A stretch of 64,000 nucleotides of DNA. Origin: Craterostigma plantagineum (lineage: Eukaryota; Streptophyta; Magnoliopsida; Lamiales; Linderniaceae). The notes under the pieces are model-generated. The model searched no databases, had not been told where the DNA came from, and saw nothing but the letters and a program-made list of their open reading frames with translations. The translations under genes were made by a program, and so were the position numbers. This document shows, in pieces, positions 1 to 10,888 of the stretch. Location of the stretch: contig JAPQWV010000306.1 in assembly GCA_027422505.1 (NCBI GenBank), positions 558,001-622,000 of the forward strand, given 5' to 3'. Numbering within the stretch: position 1 is the first letter of the stretch; each line of letters starts with the position of its first letter.

Positions 1-2007
1 CGACAAAATCCATCGTTATGTGGTCCCACTTCCACTCGGGAATTGTCAAAGGTTGCAACATTCCTGCCGGCCTTTGATGTTCTGTTTTGATCTGTTGACA
101 CTTGACAGGTTAGACATCGACTTAGGAAAGCAGCAATATCTCTTTTCATTCCTAGCCACCAGTAGTTCAATATCAAGTCTGGGTACATCTTCGTTGCACC
201 AGGATGCACCGAGTAGATTGTCGTGTGTGCCTCCGTCATTAACGTTAGGCAGATGTCTTCATCTTTTGGCATATATAGGCGACCTCTGAATCGTAACCTT
301 CCGTCGTCTCGGAATTTGAAATCTGACGGAACATCTGTATCTTGTTCGTTTCGGATCTTCAGATACAATTCATCTTTGTTTTGTGCCTCGATGATTCGAT
401 CTAACAGCGTCGGCTTAAGTGTTAACATTGCTAATTTCGCTTCAATCTCTCCAAAGTTGATTACCTCAACTCCGAGTTGGCACAATTCAGTGTTTACCGC
501 TTTCCGGCTCAACGCATCTGCGACTACGTTAGCTTTCCCTGGGTGGTAACTTATTACGCAGTCGTAGTCTTTCACTAGTTCGAGCCATCGCCTTTGCCTC
601 ATATTCAACTCCTTCTGTGTGAAGAAGTACTTCAGGCTCTTGTGATCCGTAAAGATCTCGCACCTTTCTCCGTACAGAAACTGTCGCCAGATCTTAAGAG
701 CAAACACTACTGCGGCGAGTTCAAGATCATGGGTGGGGTAGTTTTTCTCGTACGGCTTCAATTGTCGGGAGGCATATGTAATTACCTTACCATTTTGTAT
801 CAATACGCACCCCAACCCATTCTTCGAGGCATCACTATACACTGAGAATCCTTCGGTACCCGAAGGTATTGATAGAACTGGAGCAGTTGTCAATCTTTTC
901 TTCAGCTTATGAAAGATCCGCTCGCATTCATCGGTCCACTTGAAAGAGACATTCTTCTTTGTCATATTCATAAGCGTCAAGGCTATGCTGGAAAAATCCT
1001 CAATAAACTTCCGATAATATCCGGCAAGCCCGAGAAAGCTTCGTACTTCAGTGGGAGTAGTCGGTCGTAGCCATTTATCTATTGCTTTTTGCTGGGGTCC
1101 TCTGAAATTTCATTTCCGGAAATGATGTGCCCCAGAAAGGCCACTTGATCTAGCCAAAATTCGCACTTCTTGAATTTAGCGTATAATTGCTTCTCTCGGA
1201 GAATTCCAGGGACCGTTCTCAGATGTTCTTCATGTTCCTCCTTTGTCTTAGAATAGATAAGGATATCTTCTATAAAGACGATAATAAAGTGGTCCAACAA
1301 TTCCTTAAATACCCAGTTCATCAGGTCCATGAAAGAAGCTGGGGCGTTCGTTAGCCTGAAGGCATGACCAAGAATTCGTAGTGGCCGTACCTCGTGCTGA
1401 ACGCGGTTTCGGAAACATCCGTCTCACGGATTTTCAGCTGATGGTAACCGGAACGCAGGTAGATTTTCGAGAATACCGTCGCCCCTTGTAATTGATCGAA
1501 TAAATCATCTATTCTCGGCAACGGATACTTATTCTTGATCGTGATTTTATTGAGCTCACGATAATCGATACACATTCTCATCGACCCGTCTTTCTTCTTA
1601 ACGAATAGTACAGGGGCTCCCCACGGCGAGAAACTGGGTTGAATAAAACCCTTCTGTAGCAAATCTTTCAATTGTTCCTTCAGTTCTCGTACGTTCGGTG
1701 TTAACCGATACGGAGATTTAGAGATCGGGGCAGCTCCAGGTACAAGATCAATAACAAATTCGATTTCCCGATCCGGAGGTAATCCCGGAAGATCCTAGGG
1801 AAACACGTCGTGATATTCATTTACTATTGGAACCTCCTCAAGCTTCGGCTGAGAAGATCCCTCCGCTTTTACTGCAAAGACTAGGAATGAGTCGCCACCC
1901 GCATTTACGAGTCACCGAGCTTTCAAGGCAGAAATCCGAGGGATTGACCTACTATTCTTCTTTCCCGAAAATTCAAATTCCTCTCCCTTGGGTGATCGGA
2001 ACCTAAC
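1..2007 (-). pseudogene. Ty3/gypsy pol: reverse transcriptase, RNase H, integrase N-part (broken)
   Basis: RT core motifs lie at 1671-1351 ([20 protein letters not shown], then [20 protein letters not shown]) and continue at 1330-1079 (VFIEDILIYSK). RNase H follows at about 960-560 ([53 protein letters not shown]). The integrase zinc-binding region is at about 230-80 ([13 protein letters not shown], then SRCLTCQ). Frameshifts separate the pieces near 1345, 1085 and 75. Two RT catalytic sites are altered: the usual FSKIDLRSGYH reads [11 protein letters not shown] (Asp to Tyr), and the usual IDDIL reads IEDIL. By family knowledge this polymerase would be dead. The gene leaves the window in the integrase core, in a [14 protein letters not shown] stretch read in a shifted frame. 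Confidence 0.9.
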
Positions 2008-3447
2008 TTACCTTTTCGAACAATCAATAATGGCCCCGTATTTCGAGAGCCAATCCATCCAGAATACGATGTCGTAATTATTCATCGGGATTACTATTAT
2101 GTCTACGTTCAACTCCCTACCCTCAATACTAACAGGGCACTTCTCTACCACTAAATTCGTACGAGTTGGATTTCCGTGTGGTAGAGATACTACGAAATTA
2201 TATAAGGAATGGGTGGGATATATTCCCGACCTAGCCACAAATTAGCCAACACAAACGAATGTGTGGCTCCAGAATCGATCAGAATTGAAGACGGTACGTG
2301 AAAGATAACCAACATACCCGTAACTACAGCTGGGTTCGCCTCCGCCTCTTTGTTTGTCAGCGTGAAAACGCGTGCAGGCACGGGTGGAGGTCGAATCAGG
2401 TTCTGTGGCTGATTCTGCAGTAGCGGCTGAGTTCTCGTACAATTTCGTGCAACATGCCCTGCCTCACCGCACCGGAAGCACTGCAGACTCTGCATTGGTC
2501 GGGGTCCATAGCAGACGCCAAGGTGCTTTCGTCCGCACTGCTGGCATTGGGGCGCCTGATTCCGTAATCTACTAGGGGCGTTGGTCGGTCTCTGATTAAA
2601 GCTTGGGTGCCACATTTGCTGACCCGTTCGATTGCCTTTATTCTTCGGACCCTTGCCGAAGAACTGACGCTTCTGACTACTACCTCCTTGTTGACTCTCC
2701 CTCTTTAGTTTTGCTTCCTGAGCTTCCCTCACTACTCCTTCAGCTTGCTCGGCTATCAATGCACGTTTTGTCGCTTGCCGAAATACCAACTGTCGCACGC
2801 CTGTGACACTCAAGTCCCGATAGAATTCATGCTTTAACCCCCGAAAAAACCTCGTCACTTTCAACGATTCGCGACGAGATGAGGAGCAAAGCGGGACAAT
2901 TCTTCAAATTTGCAAATATAGTTTGCAACTGGCATACGCCCTTGCTTCAGGTTCATGAACTCGTACATTCGCTACTCTTGGTCGTGAGCAGTGAAGTACT
3001 TGTCATAAAAGAGTTCTCTAAAGCATTCCCACGTCATAGCAGCGGGATCTTCTAACACCTTCACGGTGTTCCACCAGAACCGCACTTTTCCCCGAAGTAG
3101 AGAAACGGCACACAGTACTTTCTCATTGTTCGACATGCGGCTATAAACGAACAGATCTTTAATCGTGCCGATCCAGTCTTCGGCCACTGTAGGGTTAGCA
3201 GTCTCAGCAAAAGTTGGGGGATTTAATTTATGGAATCTCACCCCTATGATTTCTACACGATCAGGCTGCGGGGAAGAACGGCGCTCAGATGAGCTCCGAT
3301 GATTGATCAAGTCGTTGATTTGGTCTGATTGTCGTTGGATCAATTCATTCAGACGATGTATGGTGTCACGTTCTCGAGTCGGGGACTCAGGTTCGTCCGC
3401 CGACTAGTTTCTCCTACGAACTCGCGTCTCGGTCTACCCCTCGACAT
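2008..3447 (-). pseudogene. Ty3/gypsy gag and aspartic protease (broken)
   Basis: A likely start ATG is at 3447-3445. The capsid-type retrotransposon gag domain is at 3343-2972 (GVRFHKLNPPTFAETANPTV, GKVRFWWNTVK, CFRELFYDKYF). The next piece, 2864-2190, holds a CCHC zinc knuckle (CFRCGEAGHVARNC) and then the protease active site DSGATHSFV. The protease C-terminal part continues in another frame at 2238-2008 (MNNYDIVFWMDWLSKYGAII). In an intact element gag coats the RNA and protease cuts the polyprotein. Frameshifts near 3350, 2900 and 2220 break this copy. Open frames on the plus strand here (2372-2806) are antisense shadows. Confidence 0.9.
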
Positions 3448-3582
3448 TTCCATACTGTGCCATACATAATTGAGCACATAAGAACACATAGTCACGATAA
3501 AACATAATACGTACAGGCAAGGCTAGTTCTCCGGGTTTTTGAGTGGCAGTACATGGACAGTCCTCAGAATCTAAAGCCTAAC

Positions 3583-3594
3583 GCTCTTATACCA
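3583..3594 (-). promoter_or_regulatory. Primer binding site (tRNA-iMet type)
   Basis: On the minus strand this reads TGGTATAAGAGC, one mismatch from the plant initiator-tRNA-Met site TGGTATCAGAGC. It sits 2 bp inside the LTR end, where minus-strand DNA priming is expected. The 135 bp between it and the gag start (3448-3582) is the untranslated leader, with nothing else visible. Confidence 0.85.
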
Positions 3595-3596
3595 CC

Positions 3597-6070
3597 TGTG
3601 GCGACCCTACTTCCTAATTAAGTTAATTGGCGGATTTCCGCAACGAAAGTCGCGGAGGACCCGATTTTTTTCAAAAACTTTTAAATAAATAATATACATG
3701 TACAATGTAATGTCGGGTTTACAAAAAGAACGTCATATAACTATAACGGGCCGAAGCCCCAAAAATCTAAACCCGACTATCCTATGCCTCTCCACAGGTC
3801 GCATCCCATGTACTACGCCGCCCTCAAAAGCCCGTGGAGTCACCGCCGCCAGCCAACCTATAGCTCATCCTGGCACTTATCAGTGTCGGGCTCAGTCTTA
3901 CCTACAAACATAAAACCCTAAGCAAAATTGCCCAGTAGGTGGTGGTAAAAACATGCAATGCGTGCGTGCGCTCAACCCAATCCCAAGTCCTCACAACATG
4001 AAATAATGCACACTCGAACTACGTCACATCTCAATACATAATAGGGCCCCCGGCTAGACTCAACACCCACGCGCGCAATGGCAAAGTATGCCATAGACCA
4101 TGCGGTAGCCCATGCCGACCGTGTCGTGTCGCTCCCTCCGCACACAATCTCAACCTGACGGTATTACACCTCGGTGTAATGCCCCGAGCAGTGTACCGCT
4201 AACCCGAGTAGACAGAAATCTCACATCTGTCTGCCGTACCTGAGCCAAATAATATCCGGTGGTATACACCTCGGGTGGCTCAATCCCGAGTAGATGGGTG
4301 CGACAAACCCCATCTCCCACCAGGTGCTACGCAAGTCTAACCCTGACGACCAATAATGGTAACTCTACCCAACTGACCGACACCGTAAGGCGCCACCATA
4401 CAAATACGGTACATCAACCTCTCACGTGCATGTCGGGAAATACACACAAAATAAATCATATGTAGCACATACATCGAAATCACCTAACTCGTACAACTAT
4501 CATACTAGGCCGAACGTTTCAAATTCCAAAAATAATCTCAAAATATTAAAATGTGGGTTGACCCGAGTTTTCTAGTCAAAACTGATTTGGACTGAAAATA
4601 ATTTTATTTAAAAGAACTGGGCCTAAAATAGGGCAAAAGCCAAAAAATTAAACTCGCTGGTCAACACTGGTCAAAGCCCAAATCTGATTTCGCCCGATTC
4701 CAACTTAAAATGCTTGGTCAACCCGCGAATCGTTCGGGTCAACACCCGATTTCACGAAATCACTCGCTACAATTCGCGAGTTGCCCGATTTAAATTGGTC
4801 AGCCCGTGAAACGTTGAGTCTACGCCCGATTCTCGTCACAGGAATCACCCCGCGATTTGAAATCGGCCCGCGAACTCAAATTCGGCCCGTGACTTATTTC
4901 ACAATTCGCTAAAGGCGTCAGCCCGCGAAACTCAAACTCTGGCCCGCGAAATCTATTTTACACACACATCGCAAAGTACTTGGGCTCGCGAAACACTTTC
5001 GCGACCCGAAATCCAATTCGCCCGATTCTAATTCCCTTTAAAATAATTTTCACTTGATTCGCGAAATAACAAAAACCCGCGAAATGTGATCCCTATCTCA
5101 CAATTCGGAACATGAAATAAGCCCGCAAAACTTAATCGCCCGAAACTACCAAATCACCCGAAACTAAAATCGTCCGACTTTCTCATAATACGAACCCTTT
5201 TCCAGAAATTTAACAAGTTCTTCATCCCACAACACATCAGAATCAATCATCAACCTCAAGAACTCATATGTTGAGTTCAAAATCACGTCATAACACATAG
5301 TAGCATACCACGTAAACCTACAAAAATCGTAAAACCCAAGATTATGACGAATGGCCTTCCCTTCGAGCTCTAACACTTTTACGGAAAATAATACGCTTTA
5401 AAAGGATTTGTAGGGGTGATAACCATCTACCTAGCTTCCAAACTGAGTTGAATTAACTACTGGGTCGAAAATTCGTCTAAGCTCGTCCCAAACTCCTCCT
5501 CTGCTTGGATCGTTGTCTCATTTCTCTTTTGTTTACTTCCTACCATATACTAACTTTCGCTTAATCCACCAATCCATATGAGGTACTAAACACGTGAGCT
5601 TATTTAAGGTTTACAAGTCATGCTTAGGATTCTTACCTGCCAGATACGTTTTCCAAAAGCCACCTTCTCACTTCGTTGGTACTTTCTTTCTTACGTTTCT
5701 TCTTTTAACGTTGATTTTCTCCTTCCTTACTTCTCACGTTTCTTCTTGTGTTATGAATAATTATTTTCAGCCTAAATACCAAGGGGTGATATCGTACCAA
5801 CGTGTTTTACCATTTGCATTAAGTAACTTCATACTTATCCTATTTCTTTGGGTCAAGGCACACTTACATGTTTGGGCTTTTTGGGCTCTTTTCATTATAA
5901 ATTAATTACTCCAATTTCACTAATTTATTTGGGCTTTCTACCTATTTTATTCTTTATTTGTTTCTTGGATACCTAAGTATTTTCGGTCCATTTGCTTTTA
6001 TTTAATTAACTCGGCCCAAACTTATATTTTCGGCCCAAACTAATCCCGTATTAATTTCACGGGTATTACA
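3597..6070 (-). repeat. 5' LTR of the Ty3/gypsy element (about 2.47 kb)
   Basis: On the minus strand it starts TGTAATACCC (6070) and ends GTCGCCACA (3597), followed by the PBS. The segment around 4690-5170 is densely packed with short C/G motifs: CCCGCGAA-like and GCCCGATT-like words recur every 20-60 bp. Elsewhere it is AT-rich. No protein-coding signal is credible. A T-rich hydrophobic open frame at 5594-5905 on the plus strand is antisense to the LTR and was not accepted as a gene. Because the partner LTR is outside, the copy cannot be dated here. Confidence 0.88.
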
Positions 6071-6261
6071 GCTAGCATGAAATCAGGATTAGAAGAAATT
6101 ATTTTGTTGTGTATATGTATTCTTTTGACGTGCACAGAAAATGAACTCCTTCACGAAAATGAAAAAATTTCATACGCACTTTTGCGTCTCTTTTTGAGTT
6201 ATCGCAACATTAGGCAGGTGGGATGACGTTAGAAACGGTAGCGATGGCTAGGGTCGCTACA
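6071..6261. other. Orphan intergenic segment
   Basis: These 191 bp lie between the gypsy 5' LTR and the ORF3 scrap. I recognise no coding signal. A 7-bp perfect inverted repeat (GTAGCGA at 6238-6244, TCGCTAC at 6254-6260) sits at its right end. It may be a remnant of another insertion or the original flank of the gypsy insertion. Confidence 0.4.
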
Positions 6262-6414
6262 GTAATCCCGAACAAAGTCTTCCATGGATGAGGGATGCCG
6301 TTGCTCTGAACTTGGGCAAGCTTAGTGAGCGGCGAATGGTAACCCATGTGCAGGAAGTCACGCACCATCTCTGCATCCGTGGGCAGAGGGTCGTAGTTGT
6401 GGCTGAACGGTAAG
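6262..6414 (-). pseudogene. Antisense fragment of family A ORF3
   Basis: The minus strand encodes 51 uninterrupted codons matching the N-terminal domain of family A ORF3 (HNYDPLPTDAEMV, MGYHSPLTKLAQVQSNGIP, PWKTLFGI). The same segment occurs at 18570-18715 in A1, at 51230-51380 in A3 and at 63790-63640 in A4. It ends exactly where the LTR of A1 begins, so A1 appears to have inserted into an older ORF3 copy. The rest of that older copy is not visible on the other side of A1. Confidence 0.85.
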
Positions 6415-6764
6415 TGTAGAGTATATGTTTAATTGTGCTTGATTTTATTAGTTGTCTTTGTAATTAGGGGCGTTTTGCATAGTAGTCCTTAGATTAGGAC
6501 TAGTTTGATATTTATACCATGTTTGTTTGGTATAAATACATGTAAACGAATTGTGTTGAATAGAGAAAGTTATGGAAATTGATCCGAAAGGCTTGCAATT
6601 CAATTTCTAGAGAGAGAAACAATAGTAACTTTCTCACTCTACACGAATTCTCTCTCTCAATCTTCATTTGAGTTTTTCGATCGATTCTAAATGTCAATCA
6701 TTATCATCGAATTACTTAGAATTCATGCCTAGGATAATAGAGTTGTTAATCGTAGGACCTAACA
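6415..6764 (+). repeat. 5' LTR of A1 (350 bp)
   Basis: It starts TGTAGAGTATATG and ends TAGGACCTAACA. The same LTR type occurs at 31782-32124, 55973-56322 and 60222-60568. A TATA box (TATAAATA, 6531-6538) lies in an inverted repeat in which TTTATACC (about 6511-6518) faces GGTATAAA. Transcription by RNA polymerase II would start a short distance downstream. The A/T and CT-rich 3' half (6600-6700) is the probable R/U5 region. Confidence 0.92.
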
Positions 6765-6766
6765 AT

Positions 6767-6778
6767 TGGTATCAGAGC
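6767..6778 (+). promoter_or_regulatory. Primer binding site of A1
   Basis: TGGTATCAGAGC is an exact match to the plant initiator-tRNA-Met site. It lies 2 bp (AT) after the LTR end CCTAACA. Confidence 0.95.
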
Positions 6779-7843
6779 AGATTCGTTCTGTTTTGAATAA
6801 AAAATGATAGATTTGGATCGAAAATTATTTTCTGATTCCTATTCATCGTAGAACAGTTTGGCGCGAAACATTTTTCGATCCAATTGCATAATTCTGTGCT
6901 TAATTGACTTGAATTTGATGTTTCTGTGCTTGTTTAAGTGTTAAATGATGATTGCGATCAGATTTGTAGCTGTTTGAACCTCGCTTTTTTTGGATTAAAT
7001 CGATTCTGTGATTTACTGTTTGCGAAGAACATGAAGAACACGTTCTAATTTTTATCAAATTCGACATACTTTGGTTCATAACGTGTTTAATTGCTTGTTC
7101 GTGCGTAATTATTAAATGATTGCGAGCAATTACCTGAAATTTCACCGTCTAACTCCTTGTTTTTGCTTGAATCTGTGTTAATCGTATTCTGCGAATTTAT
7201 CTCGATCGTTCTAATTTTTCTCGCTAGGTTTACGATCTGATTAATTTATCGATCGAAAAACTTGGCGCGAGAATTTTTTTCGGTCAGAATACGAAGCCAG
7301 CGCTAGAATCGTCAACACTAGAAACTATTTTAGTTAGAAATATTTCTCGAGCATTATTCAGCGAAAATTTTTTTTGATAGAGACCAATTTTGACTTTGCA
7401 TGCGTAAAAACTTTCTCTCGAAAAACTTTTTTGGTCAGTCCTTTAACGTTTGACCAGGCGAAAATCATTTACACGCGATAAACTTTTCCAGTCAACAGAC
7501 TTATTTTGACTTGTCGAGAAACTTACTAACGTACTGTTTCTTTACGATCGAAATAAATTCACGATTAGGAATTTTTTCTCGACCGAACGATTTTGGGCAA
7601 TTTATTTCGCTCGAAACATATTTCGCTGACAGATTTTCTCGCACGAGAACAGTACACATTATATTCTATTTCGACGAAATTATTTTCGATCAAAATTTAA
7701 AGATTGAATCGAAAATAATTCTCGAACTATTTCTCGAATCAAACGCTACTAACAAACTTTGTCACTTGTGCAGCACATTACATCATCTTCAAACGTTCAA
7801 AACATTTAACGAAGATCCTTTAACAACTCAACTACAACACAAA
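6779..7843 (+). other. 5' leader of A1
   Basis: This is an untranslated leader of about 1,065 bp between PBS and gag. It is AT-rich and studded with degenerate copies of a TCGATCGAAAA/TTCTCG-type motif, especially 7190-7740. The same leader, diverged, is found in A3 (32138-33191) and in reverse in A2 (29015-30050). An open frame running through 7511-7966 is only an upstream extension of the gag frame. Confidence 0.75.
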
Positions 7844-10800
7844 ATGGATGCATACTCTCTCGGAAATGACAATCGTCTGCCGATTTTGCAACGAGGCGAA
7901 TATACCGTGTGGAGAAGCCGCTTCCTCAATTTCATCGCCTTAAAGATCAAGCCGAGAATTTACTAAAATCACTAGAAGAAGGACCCGCACAGTTTTGGGT
8001 GCATGTCCTCGGTGATGAAACGGCAACCCCTCAAATTCCCGCGTCCAGGCGACTGAAGGAGCTTAGGGAGTACACAATCGAGGAGAGGGCTCGGGCTAAG
8101 GCTGATCTAGTAGCCATGAATACCCTCATGCAAGGCATCCCCAACGACATATATAGACAGATTGATAGCCTTTTATCGGCTAAAGGAATGTGGGATGAAC
8201 TGCATAGGATGATGCAGAGGACGGAAGTTGGCATAAAGGCCAAAAAGGCAAACATTCACACTTCTTACGACTCCTTCAAAACAAAGCCAGAGGAGAGTCT
8301 ATATGAGATGTACCAAAGATACCTCACTCTTCTCAACGAGATGAGAAAGATAGAAATCACGAAGACCAATATGGAGAAAAACATCAGATTTCTGTCTTCC
8401 CTGCCCGCGGAATGGAAGAAATTATCCACTCAAATTCGACAAATAAAAATCTAGAGGAGTTGGATATCCATTCCGTGTTTGACAATCTCGCACAAGGAGC
8501 AGAAGGGCAAACAGACCGAAGACACTGTTGCCTTAGTCTCGGAGAAGAGGAGCTCGAAATCAAGAAAACAAAAGATGGTAAGGCCTCCTTCTCCTTCAGA
8601 GTCGGAATAAGAGTCGGACTCCGACGTCGAGCCAAACATGAAAGCCCTAGGAAAGCAGTTGGCTCTAATAAAAAAAAATGATGAGTAAGAAGTACTTCAA
8701 GAAGAAGTCTTCAACCTCAGCCAACAGACTTCGGACTACAAGCCCTACAAACAAAGAACGTGCACCAGAGAGCTCCGAGGACAAGAACCCAAAGGAGGCT
8801 AACAAATGCTTCAACTGTGGCAAGCCAGGTCACTTTGCCAGAGAGTGCACTCTTCCAAAGAAGAGAGATGCCAACTACTACTCCAGGAAGCTCCAATTGA
8901 CTAAACAGGAGGAAGCTGGAGTAGCTCTCATGGCCGAACAAGACCAATGGCTCAAGGACATGTCGAGTTCTTAAGAAGAGAATTTAGCCCTCATGGCCCG
9001 TCTCGACAATGAATCGGACGCCGAAACATCCAACCTGACGGACAAAGACAACGCATCCACCTCGTCAAAAGAGGTAGTCTCCTCTTCCACATTATTGACG
9101 ATGTTAGAATCATATCAAACACAATATGCTAACATGAAGTGTGAGCAGAAAAGTATTAAGGAAGTAGATGATAAACTTGCCAGATCTCAAGAGAAGATAG
9201 ATAGTCTCGAATCAGAACTTAGAAGCTCTAGTGCTAAAATAGAAGAGCTTACTAAGAGCCTACATTCTGGAGAGACTAGTCAACCTCAAATAGGACAGCA
9301 TAGTAAGGAATTAGAGATAGGCTAGCAAATAACTACAATTGCCTGATTAGGAATCTCAATGTGAAAGCTATCCTAAATTGTAGGATAACTGAAGCTACCA
9401 CTAAGATCACTAACTTAGAAGCTGAATTAGAAATATCTAATGCTAAGGTTAGTGAGCTTAGTATGGAACGAGATGCCTGTCAAGCCGCTAAACTAAGGGT
9501 ATAAAATAACTATGCTATCCTTAGTGAGGAACGCAAGAAGTTATATGCAAAAATTAAGAAATTAGATGATCTTCTTACGCACAGGGAACAATCAGAACAG
9601 ACGATATTTTTGAACAAGTCCAAGGAAATAGAGTTCTATAATCCTATAGAAGGCATAGGTTTTACTAACCCACGTGTACTTCGGAAGAAAGAAATATATG
9701 ATATTAAGCACATGGGTTTAGGAGTAATCTCTCTTAGAGAATTCACTGAATCGACGTACCAAAACAATTATGATTCATCTATGAGAAAAGCCTCACATGG
9801 GTCTGAGATCCCCTTTGACTACACTGAACTAAATGAAAGAGACAGAAATATGAAACCTTCCTTAACACCTGTCTGTGTTTTAGTTCAAATTCTACCTCCT
9901 GAATCTCAAGCACACAACGAGGAAGTCAAAGACGTTCATTATAAAAATTCTCTCTACGTATCTCCTCTAATAAAACAGATAGAGGAGTCCCAGGCAAAAT
10001 TAGATAAGGAACGAGAGAATATCGAAGCTGAAAAGAAAAAGTTCTTTAAGGAGATGGAAAATCTCAAGGCTTCCTCATCCTCCCAAACTACCTCTCACGT
10101 ATTATGAGCTGTGTGAAAATCAAAAAATCGAAAGATCAAAAGTGCATTAATAATTCTATTGAAAGTGCTAAGACTATTTCCATTTCACCTACGTCCACAA
10201 GGAGCGTAGGGCCAGCACTAAAAACGAAGGCGAGAGTGTCTAGTACTAAGATACAGAAGGAGCCAGTAGATTTGAATGTTTCTAAGAATGTTACTCCTTC
10301 TGTTAAAATAAAAGACACTCGTAGTAATAAAAGAACCATTCACCTAAGGAAGACACTCTACGTTCAAAATAATTGCTTCTACTTGTTCACTCAGCCTATC
10401 ACCCTTAGAAGCGACAATTTCGAAATAGGCTCTACCTCAAAAATTACCAATAATCATTCTGAGACAAATGCCACAAGGAAGACCCGTAGGAAACAAGATC
10501 CAGCCACAAACAAAGCTTATGGCGCTGTACATGCCTGTACTCACCTAAGGTATCCCGTAAAGATTAAATCCCCCAAGCACCTTAGGAGATTATCACAAGA
10601 AAAGATCTTTTCCTCGGTCAAACCTTCCAAAGCATTTGTACGTGCTGAAATTAACCTTCCCTGCAAGGTTCAACCCAAATGGGTCCTAAATCTCCGCCTG
10701 GGACGACAAAAGCTGAAAAGGCCAAGTCTCCTATAGAGGCAAAACCCAAACCCACTTCTCCGAAAGTGGAACGGGCTATTAAAACTCCTCCAAATAAAAA

Positions 10801-10882
10801 TTTAGGAATCATATCTGAACCCAAAACCAAATCTTCTAATCTGAGAGGACCCATACTTAAGTGGGTACCTAAAGCCCTCTAA
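7844..10882 (+). pseudogene. Family A gag (UBN2-type capsid, CCHC, coiled coil), broken
   Basis: The start ATG at 7844 gives MDAYSLGNDNRLPILQRGEY, the same N-terminus as in A3. The UBN2 copia-gag domain runs to about 8454 (YTVWRSRFLNF, LMQGIPNDIYRQIDS, MWDELHRMMQRT, NIRFLSSLPAEWKKL). A zinc knuckle CFNCGKPGHFAREC is at about 8809-8850. A long coiled coil follows (9080-9560: LARSQEKIDSLESELRSSSA), then a domain with EIEFYNPIEGIGF (9627), a basic tail and the WVPKAL end at a TAA stop (10880-10882). Frameshifts or stops occur near 7950, 8450, 8680, 8970, 9325 and 10104. Gag forms the particle and binds RNA. The coiled-coil extension is typical of Sirevirus-like gag proteins and is nearly as long as the UBN2 plus knuckle part. 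Confidence 0.9.
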
Positions 10883-10888
10883 ATTGTT

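Larger units (their letters stand above)
1..6070 (-). mobile_element. Ty3/gypsy LTR retrotransposon, 3' part outside window
   Basis: Read on the minus strand, the order is 5' LTR (6070-3597), PBS, gag, protease, RT, RNase H and start of integrase, which is the Ty3/gypsy order. The window edge cuts the integrase core, so the 3' LTR is not visible. The gag and polymerase resemble plant chromovirus (Tekay/Del-like) proteins. That lineage call is by resemblance only, because the C-terminal chromodomain would lie outside. The coding part has several frameshifts and substituted RT catalytic residues, so this copy is inactive. The 5 bp just outside the LTR (GCTAG, 6071-6075) should be one half of its target duplication. 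Confidence 0.9.

Noticed and set aside
2372..2806. Two plus-strand open frames
   Set aside because: They are exact antisense shadows of the gypsy gag zinc-knuckle region.
5594..5905. 103-codon hydrophobic open frame on the plus strand, looking like a membrane protein
   Set aside because: It is antisense within the gypsy LTR, and its hydrophobicity follows from T-rich sequence. No homologue or start context was seen.
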